Positions 1 through 6,811 of a stretch of 30,428 nt of DNA are shown here, in pieces (within the stretch, counting starts at the first letter, position 1; every line of letters begins with the position of its first letter). The notes beneath the pieces were generated by a model. The model was not told the DNA's origin and made no database searches. It saw nothing but the letters and a program-made list of their open reading frames with translations. The DNA lies in assembly GCA_964524145.1 (NCBI GenBank), contig CAZGCA010000073.1:1-30428 (forward strand). Reading direction: 5' to 3'. The translations under genes and the position numbers were made by a program. This DNA comes from CAZGCA01 sp964524145 (GTDB lineage Bacteria; Hydrogenedentota; CAZGCA01).

Positions 1-51
1 GAACAGCGGTAGCAAGCTACCGCACTCCAGAGAACTGCCACAACGCAAATG
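1..51. repeat. Dispersed hairpin repeat, copy A
   Basis: Bases 1-29 are identical to 2702-2730, and similarity continues with a few changes to about 51 and 2750. The core (6-23) is a perfect inverted repeat, GCGGTAG-CAAG-CTACCGC. The copies are in direct orientation about 2.7 kb apart and flank the 355-2308 gene block. The true left edge may lie outside the window. Confidence 0.8.
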
Positions 52-256
52 GCTCAGAAAGCTCCCTTGACAAATTCTGCCAGTGTGCCGGGGTGAAATG
101 TTTTGTTCACCGTATGCGTGCTGTCCCAAAGGGATTCGCGTGGTTGCGTCGAATGGTACGCCAATAGCGGGTTCGATTGCGAGCGCAGGTGTCTGGAGGA
201 TAAAAGCAGTAGACGGTAGTCGGTAGACTGTAGACGGGAGAGAAGTGGGGTCTGGA

Positions 257-274
257 TTCCCACCTGCGCGGGAA
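257..274. repeat. Short inverted repeat TTCCC(N8)GGGAA
   Basis: Perfect 5-base arms around a GC-rich loop, embedded in a 'tctggattcccacctgcg' context. I recall very similar words (ATTCCCGCxTGCGCGGGAAT type) as abundant dispersed intergenic repeats in many environmental bacteria and in Neisseria. That link is memory, not a search. Only one copy is in this window. Confidence 0.45.
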
Positions 275-286
275 CGACGGAAAATG

Positions 287-307
287 GTGATAGAGTCCGC
301 ACGAAAG
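287..307. repeat. 21-base direct repeat, copy A
   Basis: The 21 bases from 287 (gtgatagagtc...) recur exactly at 2790-2810. With the 1-51/2702-2750 pair this gives two shared words in the same order on both sides of the 355-2308 block. The material between the words differs: about 235 bases here and about 40 at the other copy. Confidence 0.7.
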
Positions 308-354
308 GGGCCGCCCCATAACTGTCGGGCAATACCCCAACGCGCAGTACCAGG

Positions 355-1350
355 TTATTCCCCTTTTTCCATCGGGTACACAAGGCCCCATTGCTCGCGA
401 ATAGTGTCCATGGTTCTCATGACGGCTACACTCGTGTTCAATGGCAAAATACGGCTTTCGAGACTGCCGTTGCGCAAACATCTCATAACTTCCGCGGCCT
501 CGTAGTTGTACCCGTTGCCCACAGGGTCGAACTTGAATTCCCTCTCTTCATCCTGCGACGTTTTCACAATGATTCGGTCTGGCCGCCAGAACATGTGAGG
601 TATCTTGATATACCCGTCAGTACCGTAAATGGCAGCGTCTTGGGTGGTCTCTGTGCGAATCGCAGACGTAAGTACAGCCAAGGCACCATTGTCGTACCCG
701 AGTGTCACGGAAGATTGTTCATCAACACCCGTCTCGCCAATGTGCGCCATGCCACTTATACGCGTAGGTTCTCGTTGATAGACCATCTGTGCCAGTGCAA
801 TAGTGTAGACTCCGACATCGAGCAGGGCACCTCCGCCGAAGCCCGTATTGAGTAGTATGCCATCCGGATCCCATTCGCAGCGGAAACTGAAGTTCGAATG
901 GACCTGCCGGATGTCGCCGATGGCGCCGGAGTAGACGAGTTCGCGCACCTTGGCCATGGCGGGGAAGCAAAGGGTCCACATGGCCTCCATCAGAAACAAG
1001 CCCCTTTCTCTGGCGTGCTCGACCATCTCGGTGGCTTCCGATGCATTTATGCCGAACGGTTTTTCGCAGAGCACAGCCTTACCGCCATCCAGGCATCCGA
1101 GCGTGTAGTCCTTGTGCATCGGATGCGGGGTTGCAACATAAACAACGTCGACATCCTCGTTCGCGGCAAGTTGTTTCACGCCAACATGGCGGTGCGTTAC
1201 ACCGAACTCTTCGGCAAACTTGTCGGCCGACTCTTTCGTGCGCGAGGCCACGGCAACCAACCTGGCGTCGTTAAGCGCGGCCAACCCCCGCGCAAACTGG
1301 TGTGCAATGAAGCCTGTTCCTATAATTCCCCAACGGATCGCGGCACTCAT
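355..1350 (-). CDS. Gfo/Idh/MocA oxidoreductase, dihydrodiol/xylose dehydrogenase-like
   Basis: Predicted cytoplasmic NAD(P)-dependent sugar or diol oxidoreductase of 331 aa, full length for the family. The N-terminal Rossmann motif GTGFIA is at residues 11-16. CEKPFG carries the family lysine (K97), and GGGALLDVGVY carries a tyrosine (Y182). From memory this Lys/Tyr pair and the surrounding sequence resemble mammalian dimeric dihydrodiol dehydrogenase (DHDH, also NADP-xylose dehydrogenase) more than inositol dehydrogenase, which has a DxxxH pair. The start is the ATG at 1350, preceded by a GAAAGGAAC ribosome site; an upstream in-frame ATG at 1380 would run into the attC-like site at 1363-1416. 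It is the last gene of the minus-strand block. Substrate is unknown; the family call is firm. Confidence 0.9.
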   Translation of the reverse strand: MSAAIRWGIIGTGFIAHQFARGLAALNDARLVAVASRTKESADKFAEEFGVTHRHVGVKQLAANEDVDVVYVATPHPMHKDYTLGCLDGGKAVLCEKPFGINASEATEMVEHARERGLFLMEAMWTLCFPAMAKVRELVYSGAIGDIRQVHSNFSFRCEWDPDGILLNTGFGGGALLDVGVYTIALAQMVYQREPTRISGMAHIGETGVDEQSSVTLGYDNGALAVLTSAIRTETTQDAAIYGTDGYIKIPHMFWRPDRIIVKTSQDEEREFKFDPVGNGYNYEAAEVMRCLRNGSLESRILPLNTSVAVMRTMDTIREQWGLVYPMEKGE

Positions 1351-1362
1351 GATGTTCCTTTC

Positions 1363-1416
1363 GTAGAACGTTCCGCGCATCAGCGGCCAGCGGTCCGCTG
1401 GATGCGCTGGTTAGAT
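1363..1416 (-). repeat. Candidate integron attC site, right core good, left core degenerate
   Basis: On the minus strand it begins ATCTAAC (fits RYYYAAC, 1410-1416) and ends GTTCTAC (poor fit to GTTRRRY, 1363-1369). Between them are imperfect arms: plus-strand GCGCATCAGCGG (1375-1386) pairs with CCGCTGGATGCGC (1395-1407), leaving one unpaired G in the second arm, as in the L'' box of known attC sites. It sits 23 bases after the stop of the 1440-1904 gene, the usual place in a gene cassette. The CCAGCGG/CCGCTGG palindrome inside is an alternative fold. Confidence 0.5.
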
Positions 1417-1439
1417 ACTCTGGTTTGGGTCGCTCTTCC

Positions 1440-1904
1440 TCATTTCAGCGGGGTTTGAAGCAATTCTATCTCTTTCGCCCATAACTCACCTTTGCCTTCG
1501 GCGACGATATTCAGCTTTATCAGATCAGGCTTTTGCCCCTTCTTAAGGTAAAAGGGGATTTCGCACGATGCCCAGTCACTTGTTCCTGAAACAGGATGCT
1601 GAAGACCCTTAGAGAAGAACTCTCCCCGGCCCGGCAGGCGGCACCACATCTCGAGATAAGCCCTGCCTGTGAAGTCTTGAGTTTTGAGCTTGGCACGATA
1701 TGTCAGCATACATTGCTCCACGTCTGGACCGTTCACCTCAAAAAGACGGATAGTCTGGTCCTCTCTGGAGCCCAGATACCAACCGTCTTCCTCCGTTGTG
1801 AGGTCTTGATCGATAGTCTGGTCAGAAGTCGTGAAGGACTTCAGTTGTATAGGAGGCCCCGCTGGCTTCGGCTGTTTGAACAAGGACTTCAGGAATTCAA
1901 ACAT
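1440..1904 (-). CDS. Hypothetical protein, probable beta-sandwich (CBM-like)
   Basis: 154 aa with no signal peptide and no membrane segment (N-terminus MFEFLKSLFKQPKP). The body has short alternating strands with aromatic and glycine-rich turns (TGRAYLEMWCRLPGRGEFF, GTSDWASCEIPFYL, GKGELWAKEIELL), which reads like a carbohydrate-binding-module or jelly-roll sandwich. I cannot name a family. The start ATG has an AAAGGGG ribosome site about 10 bases upstream. It lies between the two attC-like sites, one 31 bases upstream of its start and one 23 bases after its stop, exactly like a gene cassette. A cytoplasmic role is inferred only from the missing signal. Confidence 0.75.
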   Translation of the reverse strand: MFEFLKSLFKQPKPAGPPIQLKSFTTSDQTIDQDLTTEEDGWYLGSREDQTIRLFEVNGPDVEQCMLTYRAKLKTQDFTGRAYLEMWCRLPGRGEFFSKGLQHPVSGTSDWASCEIPFYLKKGQKPDLIKLNIVAEGKGELWAKEIELLQTPLK

Positions 1905-1935
1905 AACTCACTGCCCCTTTCTTGGTGTTTGAGAC

Positions 1936-1992
1936 ATCTAACGGTTCGCGGATGAGCGGCGCGAAGCGTCCGGCTCGATCCGCTGGTTAGAA
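1936..1992 (-). repeat. Candidate integron attC site (57 bp)
   Basis: Reading the minus strand, it starts TTCTAAC (1986-1992; 6/7 to RYYYAAC) and ends GTTAGAT (1936-1942; perfect GTTRRRY). Plus-strand arms GCGGATGAGC (1948-1957) and GCTCGATCCGC (1973-1983) pair fully except for one extra G (1977) in the arm next to the upstream gene's stop, matching the extrahelical G of attC bottom strands. The 15-base loop resembles short attC terminal structures. The 57-bp length is at the short end of known attC sites. The stop codon of the 1987-2139 frame lies inside the first core box, as is common in cassettes. Confidence 0.65.
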
Positions 1993-2139
1993 TCCCTTAT
2001 CCCTCAATATGCTCAGGTAAACCACCATTGCTCCTCGATGATGAGTCTCGTGGTCCAGAATCCCATAGAGAAGCGCTTCGAGAAACATCTCTCCTTTTCC
2101 TTTTCTGGCAGCGGTTGCCGATGGCTTGCGATTATTCAT
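1987..2139 (-). pseudogene. DinB-superfamily C-terminal fragment (50-aa frame)
   Basis: An open frame of 50 codons, ATG at 2139 and TAA at 1987-1989. Its second half (FLEALLYGILDHETHHRGAM, then VVYLSIL) looks like the last helix region of DinB/YfiT-like four-helix proteins, where a histidine of the DHETHHRG segment binds metal. The first 17 residues (MNNRKPSATAARKGKG) are low complexity and unlike the family. Intact DinB proteins are about 150-170 aa, so this is probably a 5'-truncated remnant. Its stop falls inside the 1936-1992 attC-like site. There is no good ribosome site, but the start is 7 bases after the stop of the 2147-2308 gene, so coupled translation is possible. Confidence 0.55.
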
Positions 2140-2146
2140 GCAGCCG

Positions 2147-2308
2147 TCAGTTCAGATAATCTCGGTTGATACGCCAGCCGACATAGACACCCAGAATGCT
2201 GCCGATGCCGCTAAGAATGAACGCAGTCATGAATCCAATTCTCGCTCCGATCCACCAACCAATCCAGCCTAACACCGTCATGCCGACAAAGATACAAAGT
2301 TTGTTCAT
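2147..2308 (-). CDS. Small two-helix membrane protein (53 aa)
   Basis: 53 codons from ATG 2308 to TGA 2147. It is nearly all hydrophobic: one segment around residues 4-21 (IFVGMTVLGWIGWWIG) and one around 26-43 (FMTAFILSGIGSILGVYVGW), ending in a charged tail, RINRDYLN. The GxxxG-type spacing (GWIGWWIG, SGIGSILG) suggests helix packing. A GGAGA ribosome site lies 7 bases upstream of the ATG. I recall similar short 'hypothetical membrane' proteins in many bacteria but know no function. The DinB-like fragment begins 7 bases downstream. Confidence 0.7.
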   Translation of the reverse strand: MNKLCIFVGMTVLGWIGWWIGARIGFMTAFILSGIGSILGVYVGWRINRDYLN

Positions 2309-2626
2309 GTCGTCTCCATCACAAATGCGAACCTCGGCTTATATGGTTTCCAGATAGAACCTATATCTGTCGATTCTGTTTGCATAACACGCACCACGAA
2401 GCCAAGTCAGAGCGCATCAACCGACCGTCTCGGCCCTTTAGCGATTCCGTTGAGTCGGTGCCGTTCCTCCAGCGTATGCTCCCGATTGTCAATATACACC
2501 TGTTACCATGGGCTGTCAATCTGCGTTTGGCCCTATCGAGAAAGGGGCCCGTCACGCCGGAAAGGAGTAGTCAGTTGCTGGTTGCTGGTGATAGGTTTCT
2601 GGATTGTGCCCCAACGGATGTGGAGT

Positions 2627-2724
2627 GCGCAAGCTTGCTTGCGCTTTTCTCAGGACCAAGCTTGCTTGAGTCCGGCTTATTGGACAGCAAGCTGTCCAAC
2701 AGAACAGCGGTAGCAAGCTACCGC
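2627..2724. repeat. Cluster of hairpins with GCAAGC cores
   Basis: Perfect inverted repeats occur in series: GCGCAAGC-TT-GCTTGCGC (2627-2644), CAAGC-TT-GCTTG (2657-2668), TTGGACAG-CAAG-CTGTCCAA (2680-2699) and GCGGTAG-CAAG-CTACCGC (2707-2724). All share a GCAAGC-type core while the arms differ. That pattern suggests a modular repeat family rather than chance palindromes or a single terminator. Confidence 0.75.
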
Positions 2725-2750
2725 ACTCCAAAACAGCCACAGCGCAAATG
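2702..2750. repeat. Dispersed hairpin repeat, copy B
   Basis: Direct-orientation partner of 1-51: 29 identical bases (2702-2730), then diverged similarity to about 2750. Confidence 0.8.
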
Positions 2751-2789
2751 TCTTGTGGGAGCGTGGCCGTTGACCGGATACAGGCAAGC

Positions 2790-2810
2790 GTGATAGAGTC
2801 CGCACGAAAG
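2790..2810. repeat. 21-base direct repeat, copy B
   Basis: Exact copy of 287-307, 40 bases after repeat copy B. Confidence 0.7.
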
Positions 2811-2887
2811 AGTCAGCCCCGTGGGGTGTGAAGCGACTATGACAATGCCAACAGCCGTGTAGGGATCTTTCTTGCGGAGGGAGAATC

Positions 2888-5797
2888 ATGCCAAATCATC
2901 CGGGTGCCGTTAGGAAATGCATGCGACTTCTGGGGGTCTCTTGCGTGGTGTTGCTTGCCGGCACGGCGCTCGCCGGCACGGCCGTCGAGGAACCCGATAC
3001 CGTCGTGTCCCTGGCGGGAACGTGGCGGTTCCAGTTGGACCGTGACGATGCCGGCATAGCGGACACATGGTTCGAGACGGAGTTACACGAGCGAATCGAC
3101 CTGCCGGGCTCGACCGCCGAGAACGGGTTTGGTGACGACGTCTCCGTCGACACGCAGTGGACGGGCGGCATCATAGACCGTTCCTGGTTCACGGACGATG
3201 CGTACGCGAACTATCGCGAGCCGGGATCGGTCAAGGTACCGTTCTGGCTGACGCCCGTGAAGCACTATGTGGGTGCCGCGTGGTATCAGCGCGATGTGAC
3301 TATCCCCGACAGGTGGGCCGGGAAACGGGTTCTGCTGTCCCTCGAGCGCTGCCACTGGGAGACGCAGGTCTGGGTGGACGGCACGCAGATGGGCATGCGG
3401 AACAGTCTGTCCACACCCCACGAGTACGACCTGACGGGGGCGATGTCCCCGGGCACGCACTGCCTCACCATCCGCGTGGACAACACCGTGAAGATCGACG
3501 TCGGCGAGAATGCCCACAGCGTTTCCGACCATACACAGAGCAACTGGAACGGCATTACCGGGCGAATTGAGTTGTCCGCCACCGACCCAATCTGGATTGA
3601 AGATATCCAGGTCTATCCGGACGTGGGGAACCGCCGCGCACGCGTGATTGTCACGCTGGGCAATGCCACCGGCCACGAGGCCAGCGCCCGGATCACGGTC
3701 GCGGCACGAACCGTTCATAGTGACAACCCACACGAGACGCCCGAAAGGACGGTGGCGTGCGACGTCGCTCCGGCGGGAACGGATGTTGACGTGGTCTACG
3801 AGATGGGCGAGAACGTGCTTCTCTGGGACGAGTTCTCACCGAACGTGTACGAACTCGCCGTCTCGGTAGAGACCGAGAAATCCCGAGATCGCCGTTCCGT
3901 ACAGTTCGGGATGCGGGAGATGGGGACGAACGGCACACAAGTGGCCATCAACGGCCAGACGCGCTTCGTGCGCGGTACCCTCGAATGCTGCATATTCCCG
4001 CGCACCGGCTATCCCCCCATGGACGCAGGGGAATGGCTGCGCAATATGGGTGTCGCCAAGGCGCACGGCCTCAACCACCTGCGTTTCCACTCGTGGTGCC
4101 CGCCCGAAGCGGCGTTCCAGGCCGCCGACCGGCTGGGATTCACGTTTCAGGTCGAGTGTCCGGCATGGGCTACTGTTGGCGATGGCAAGCCCATCGACGC
4201 CTTCATTTACGCTGAAGGCGACCGAATCCTGAAGGCTTACGGAAACCACCCCTCTTTTGCCATGTTGGCCTACGGAAACGAACCGGGAGGGCGCAAGCAC
4301 AGACGGTTTCTGGCGAAACTCGTCGAGTACTGGAAGGCAAAAGACCCGCGCCGGCTCTACACCAGTGCGGCAGGTTGGCCGATAATTCCGGAAAACGACT
4401 ACCACTCGACCCCCGGTCCCCGTGCACAGCAATGGGGCGCGGAGCTAGAGGGCCGTTTCAACGCGGGGCCGCTCTCGACCGAGGTCGACTACAGCAAAGA
4501 CATAGCGGACTATCCGGTTCCCGTGATCAGCCACGAAATCGGCCAATGGTGCGTCTATCCCAACTTCAAGGAGATAGACAAATATACCGGCGTGCTCCGT
4601 GCCAGGAACTTCGAGATATTTCGCGACACGCTCCGCGAAAACCACATGCTCGACCAGGCCGAAGACTTCCTGATGGCGTCGGGGAAACTCCAGACATTGT
4701 TGTATAAAGAAGAGATCGAAGCGGCACTGCGGACGTCCGGCTTCGGCGGGTTCCAGTTGCTCGACATACACGATTTCCCCGGCCAGGGCACCGCTCTCGT
4801 CGGAATGTTGGACCCCTTCTGGGAATCGAAGGGCTACGTGACACCCGAAGAGTTCCATCGTTTTTGCAGCGAGACCGTTCCCTTGCTGCGGATGCCAAAA
4901 GTCGTATGGACGACCGACGAGACTTTCTCCGCAACGATCGAGATCGCCCACTACGGTCCCGCGCCGATATCGGACGCGGTCACCGTCTGGCGCGTCGAGA
5001 ACGTCGATTCCGCCGCGGTTGTCGCTTCGGCAACCCTATCGCCGAGAACGATTCCGGCAGGCGAGCTCACCGGCCTTGGCGAACTCGGCTTCCCGTTGGC
5101 CGATGTAGACGCGCCGGCACGCCTGGTGGTGACCGTTGCGCTCGCGAACACGCCGTATGAGAACAGTTGGGACATTTGGGTCTATCCCTCCTTGCTCGAC
5201 ATCACGCCGCCGGGGGACGTTCTCATCAGCGAAGAGTTGGATGAAAACGCACTGGACACGCTGCGAAACGGCGGGAAGGTGATCTTGATGCTCAGGTTAA
5301 GAACCGTGTCGAGCGACGTTCCTGCCGGATTCTCGTCGATCTTCTGGAACACGGCCTGGACCCGCAGGCAAGCGCCGCACACGCTGGGGATTCTATGCGA
5401 CCCCGCACATCCCGCGCTGGCCGGGTTTCCCACCCAGTTCCACAGCAACTGGCAGTGGTGGGAGATCGCAGCACACGCCAGGGCAATGATCATAGACAAC
5501 ATGCCGCCCGACCTGCGGCCGATCATTCAAGTCATCGACGACTGGGTCACCAACCGGCGGCTCGCCTACGTCTTCGAGGCCCGTGTCGAGTCAGGGAGTC
5601 TACTTCTTTGCAGCATCGATCTCCGGGAACGCCTGGACGAGCGGCCCGTCGCCCGTCAAATGCTCCACAGCCTGCTTCGCTACGTGGGCAGCCCCGATTT
5701 CGCCCCGACTCAGCAAGTCACCGTAGAACAGATCCAGGGACTATTCCGGAAACTCACCCTGATGGACCGTATGCTTTTGAGGCGGACAGCTGATTAG
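2888..5797 (+). CDS. Exported glycoside hydrolase family 2-type enzyme
   Basis: 969 aa. A signal peptide (arginine/lysine start, hydrophobic core 14-26, ALA|G cleavage after residue 29) sends it to the periplasm or outside. Domain order fits GH2: a sugar-binding jelly roll (about 40-235, with WYQRDVTIP and WNGITGRIEL), an Ig-like sandwich (about 240-340), then a TIM barrel (about 345-650). NHPSFAMLAYGNEPGG holds the probable acid/base glutamate (E465), and ISHEIGQW the probable nucleophile (E550). The C-terminal third has an Ig-like stretch, then a part (about 775-950, PGDVLISEELDENALDTL, GGKVILM) that resembles the glutamine-amidotransferase-like domains seen at the ends of some beta-galactosidases. 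The ATG has GGAGG 7 bases upstream. Substrate is unknown: beta-galactoside, mannoside or glucuronide. Confidence 0.85.
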   Translation: MPNHPGAVRKCMRLLGVSCVVLLAGTALAGTAVEEPDTVVSLAGTWRFQLDRDDAGIADTWFETELHERIDLPGSTAENGFGDDVSVDTQWTGGIIDRSWFTDDAYANYREPGSVKVPFWLTPVKHYVGAAWYQRDVTIPDRWAGKRVLLSLERCHWETQVWVDGTQMGMRNSLSTPHEYDLTGAMSPGTHCLTIRVDNTVKIDVGENAHSVSDHTQSNWNGITGRIELSATDPIWIEDIQVYPDVGNRRARVIVTLGNATGHEASARITVAARTVHSDNPHETPERTVACDVAPAGTDVDVVYEMGENVLLWDEFSPNVYELAVSVETEKSRDRRSVQFGMREMGTNGTQVAINGQTRFVRGTLECCIFPRTGYPPMDAGEWLRNMGVAKAHGLNHLRFHSWCPPEAAFQAADRLGFTFQVECPAWATVGDGKPIDAFIYAEGDRILKAYGNHPSFAMLAYGNEPGGRKHRRFLAKLVEYWKAKDPRRLYTSAAGWPIIPENDYHSTPGPRAQQWGAELEGRFNAGPLSTEVDYSKDIADYPVPVISHEIGQWCVYPNFKEIDKYTGVLRARNFEIFRDTLRENHMLDQAEDFLMASGKLQTLLYKEEIEAALRTSGFGGFQLLDIHDFPGQGTALVGMLDPFWESKGYVTPEEFHRFCSETVPLLRMPKVVWTTDETFSATIEIAHYGPAPISDAVTVWRVENVDSAAVVASATLSPRTIPAGELTGLGELGFPLADVDAPARLVVTVALANTPYENSWDIWVYPSLLDITPPGDVLISEELDENALDTLRNGGKVILMLRLRTVSSDVPAGFSSIFWNTAWTRRQAPHTLGILCDPAHPALAGFPTQFHSNWQWWEIAAHARAMIIDNMPPDLRPIIQVIDDWVTNRRLAYVFEARVESGSLLLCSIDLRERLDERPVARQMLHSLLRYVGSPDFAPTQQVTVEQIQGLFRKLTLMDRMLLRRTAD

Positions 5798-5873
5798 GTA
5801 GCAGAACGCCTCAACCTCGTTGCACAGCAGGCTTTCGCGGTTCGACGGAGAATCGATTTGACCGTACATTGAC

Positions 5874-5912
5874 CGACCGGCGAGAGCACGGAATCCGTGC
5901 TCTCGCCGGTCG
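5874..5912. terminator. Long perfect hairpin between convergent genes
   Basis: 19-base arms, starting CGACCGGCGAG, meet almost without a loop (effective loop about 3-5 bases). It lies 76 bases after the GH2 stop and 20 bases after the stop of the converging 5933-6811 gene, so it could end transcription in both directions. There is no T-run on either side, so classic intrinsic termination is uncertain; an mRNA 3'-end stabiliser is an alternative. Confidence 0.6.
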
Positions 5913-5932
5913 GGACGGATTGACGCGGTGCC

Positions 5933-6811
5933 TTATGGTCCTGAGTATTCGATCCCCAACGCGTCGTTTATGACAACCTGGACATCGATAGCGTTGGTCG
6001 CTTTGTCGATGTTCAGGTCAGTTGCGTACAAACAAGGTAGCGCGAGCGCAGCGTTTACCACGAGTTGAACGTCCACTGCGTCTGCGCTGCCGGCGCCAGC
6101 CATGACCTTGTTCATGATCATGTCAACATCCACATCATAAATGTCCGTACAGTGGCCCGGGCCGATGAGCCCGCCGTTATAGGCGCTAAGAATCGAAGCC
6201 AACGACGTCCACGGCTCTCGTGCGTGGCCCTTGAGAGCGCCTACTTCTTCGGGAGTGTACGTCTCGAACAGAGTGGTTGCCTCATCCCATGCGGCCACCG
6301 TGTCATCGGACATAGGGGCACCGCTGAGCATGTTCAGTTCTGCCGCGATATACGCCCGGGCAACAATGTAGTAGGCGTTGCCACCCCTCGGCGGGGTCCA
6401 TAACACCTCATAATAATCTTGTCCGCTCAAGAAGAACTCGGTATCGGCCCCGTCGGGTAGTGCGCCCCATGTCGCGTCGTAAGGTGCCGGGCCGTACTCC
6501 GAATGGGTTTTCCAGTACCCGTGACCTGCTGTNNNNNNNNNNNNNNNNNNNNNNNNNNNNNNNNNNNNNNNNNNNNNNNNNNNNNNNNNNNNNNNNNNNN
6601 NNNNNNNNNNNNNNNNNNNNNNNNNNNNNNNNGGGCCGTACTCCGAATGGGTTTTCCAGTACCCGTGACCTGCTGTGCACTCCCCGGTATTGGGTACAGG
6701 TATCGATGGCGGGCCCGGATCGAACGCAATCGCCTGCGCTGAGCCAACGCCTACTACTAAGAACATCGCAACAAACACCGGTACAGCCACTGCCAGACGG
6801 TACGTTCCCAT
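5933..6811 (-). CDS. Exported GYWKTH-motif protein with dockerin-like tail (interrupted by N gap)
   Basis: Signal peptide MGTYRLAVAVPVFVAMFLVV...AQA with cleavage near residue 27. After a proline-rich linker comes a CTAGHGYWKTHSEYG motif, then a conserved-looking domain (FFLSGQDYYEVLWTPPRGG, YYIVARAYIAAELN, ending GPGHC). The C-terminal about 70 residues have two dockerin-like repeats. The second has DLNIDKATNAID, a D-x-N-x-D calcium loop followed by VQVVINDALG. 'GYWKNHP'-type motifs are known in many secreted bacterial proteins without an assigned function. A 100-base N run (6533-6632) interrupts the frame. Its flanks are identical, and collapsing them gives a continuous protein of about 244 aa. 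Start ATG 6811 has a perfect AGGAGG site. Confidence 0.8.
   Translation of the reverse strand: MGTYRLAVAVPVFVAMFLVVGVGSAQAIAFDPGPPSIPVPNTGECTAGHGYWKTHSEYGXXXXXXXXXXXXXXXXXXXXXXXXXXXXXXXXXXTAGHGYWKTHSEYGPAPYDATWGALPDGADTEFFLSGQDYYEVLWTPPRGGNAYYIVARAYIAAELNMLSGAPMSDDTVAAWDEATTLFETYTPEEVGALKGHAREPWTSLASILSAYNGGLIGPGHCTDIYDVDVDMIMNKVMAGAGSADAVDVQLVVNAALALPCLYATDLNIDKATNAIDVQVVINDALGIEYSGP
6489..6532. repeat. 44-base sequence flanking the gap (left copy)
   Basis: Identical to 6633-6676, on the other side of the N run. This looks like a contig-end overlap left uncollapsed by scaffolding. Confidence 0.85.
6533..6632. other. Assembly gap (100 Ns)
   Basis: Exactly 100 Ns, a conventional placeholder length, between two identical 44-base flanks. 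Gap plus one flank is 144 bases, a multiple of 3, so removing it keeps the host gene in frame. Confidence 0.98.
6633..6676. repeat. 44-base sequence flanking the gap (right copy)
   Basis: Identical to 6489-6532. It encodes the TAGHGYWKTHSEYG segment on the minus strand. Confidence 0.85.

Larger units (their letters stand above)
1..354. other. Repeat-bearing intergenic stretch at the window edge
   Basis: No convincing gene is present here. The stretch holds a hairpin-bearing repeat (1-51), a short run of degenerate 'tagac' and 'ggtag' words near 208-240, an inverted repeat TTCCC(N8)GGGAA at 257-274, and a 21-base word (287-307) that recurs at 2790-2810. Open frames on both strands lack ribosome binding sites and read through these repeats. 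The gene upstream of position 1 cannot be judged. Confidence 0.6.
2309..2887. other. Repeat-rich intergenic region upstream of the GH2 gene
   Basis: No supported gene in 579 bases. From about 2565 on it is a mosaic of short words and perfect hairpins (2627-2724), followed by the direct-repeat copy at 2702-2750 and the 21-base word at 2790-2810. Frames on both strands read through repeats, and the minus-strand one resembles spurious repeat-derived ORFs I have seen annotated elsewhere. The GH2 ribosome site GGAGG is at 2876-2880. I cannot pick a clear promoter. Confidence 0.6.

Noticed and set aside
308..354. Possible third attC site after the oxidoreductase stop
   Set aside because: AATAAC and GTTATGG words are present, but they fit the core boxes poorly and no paired arms lie between them.
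2264..2286. GTTAGGC word on the minus strand, resembling an attC core
   Set aside because: It lies inside the coding sequence of the 53-aa membrane protein, with no partner core box and no stem around it.
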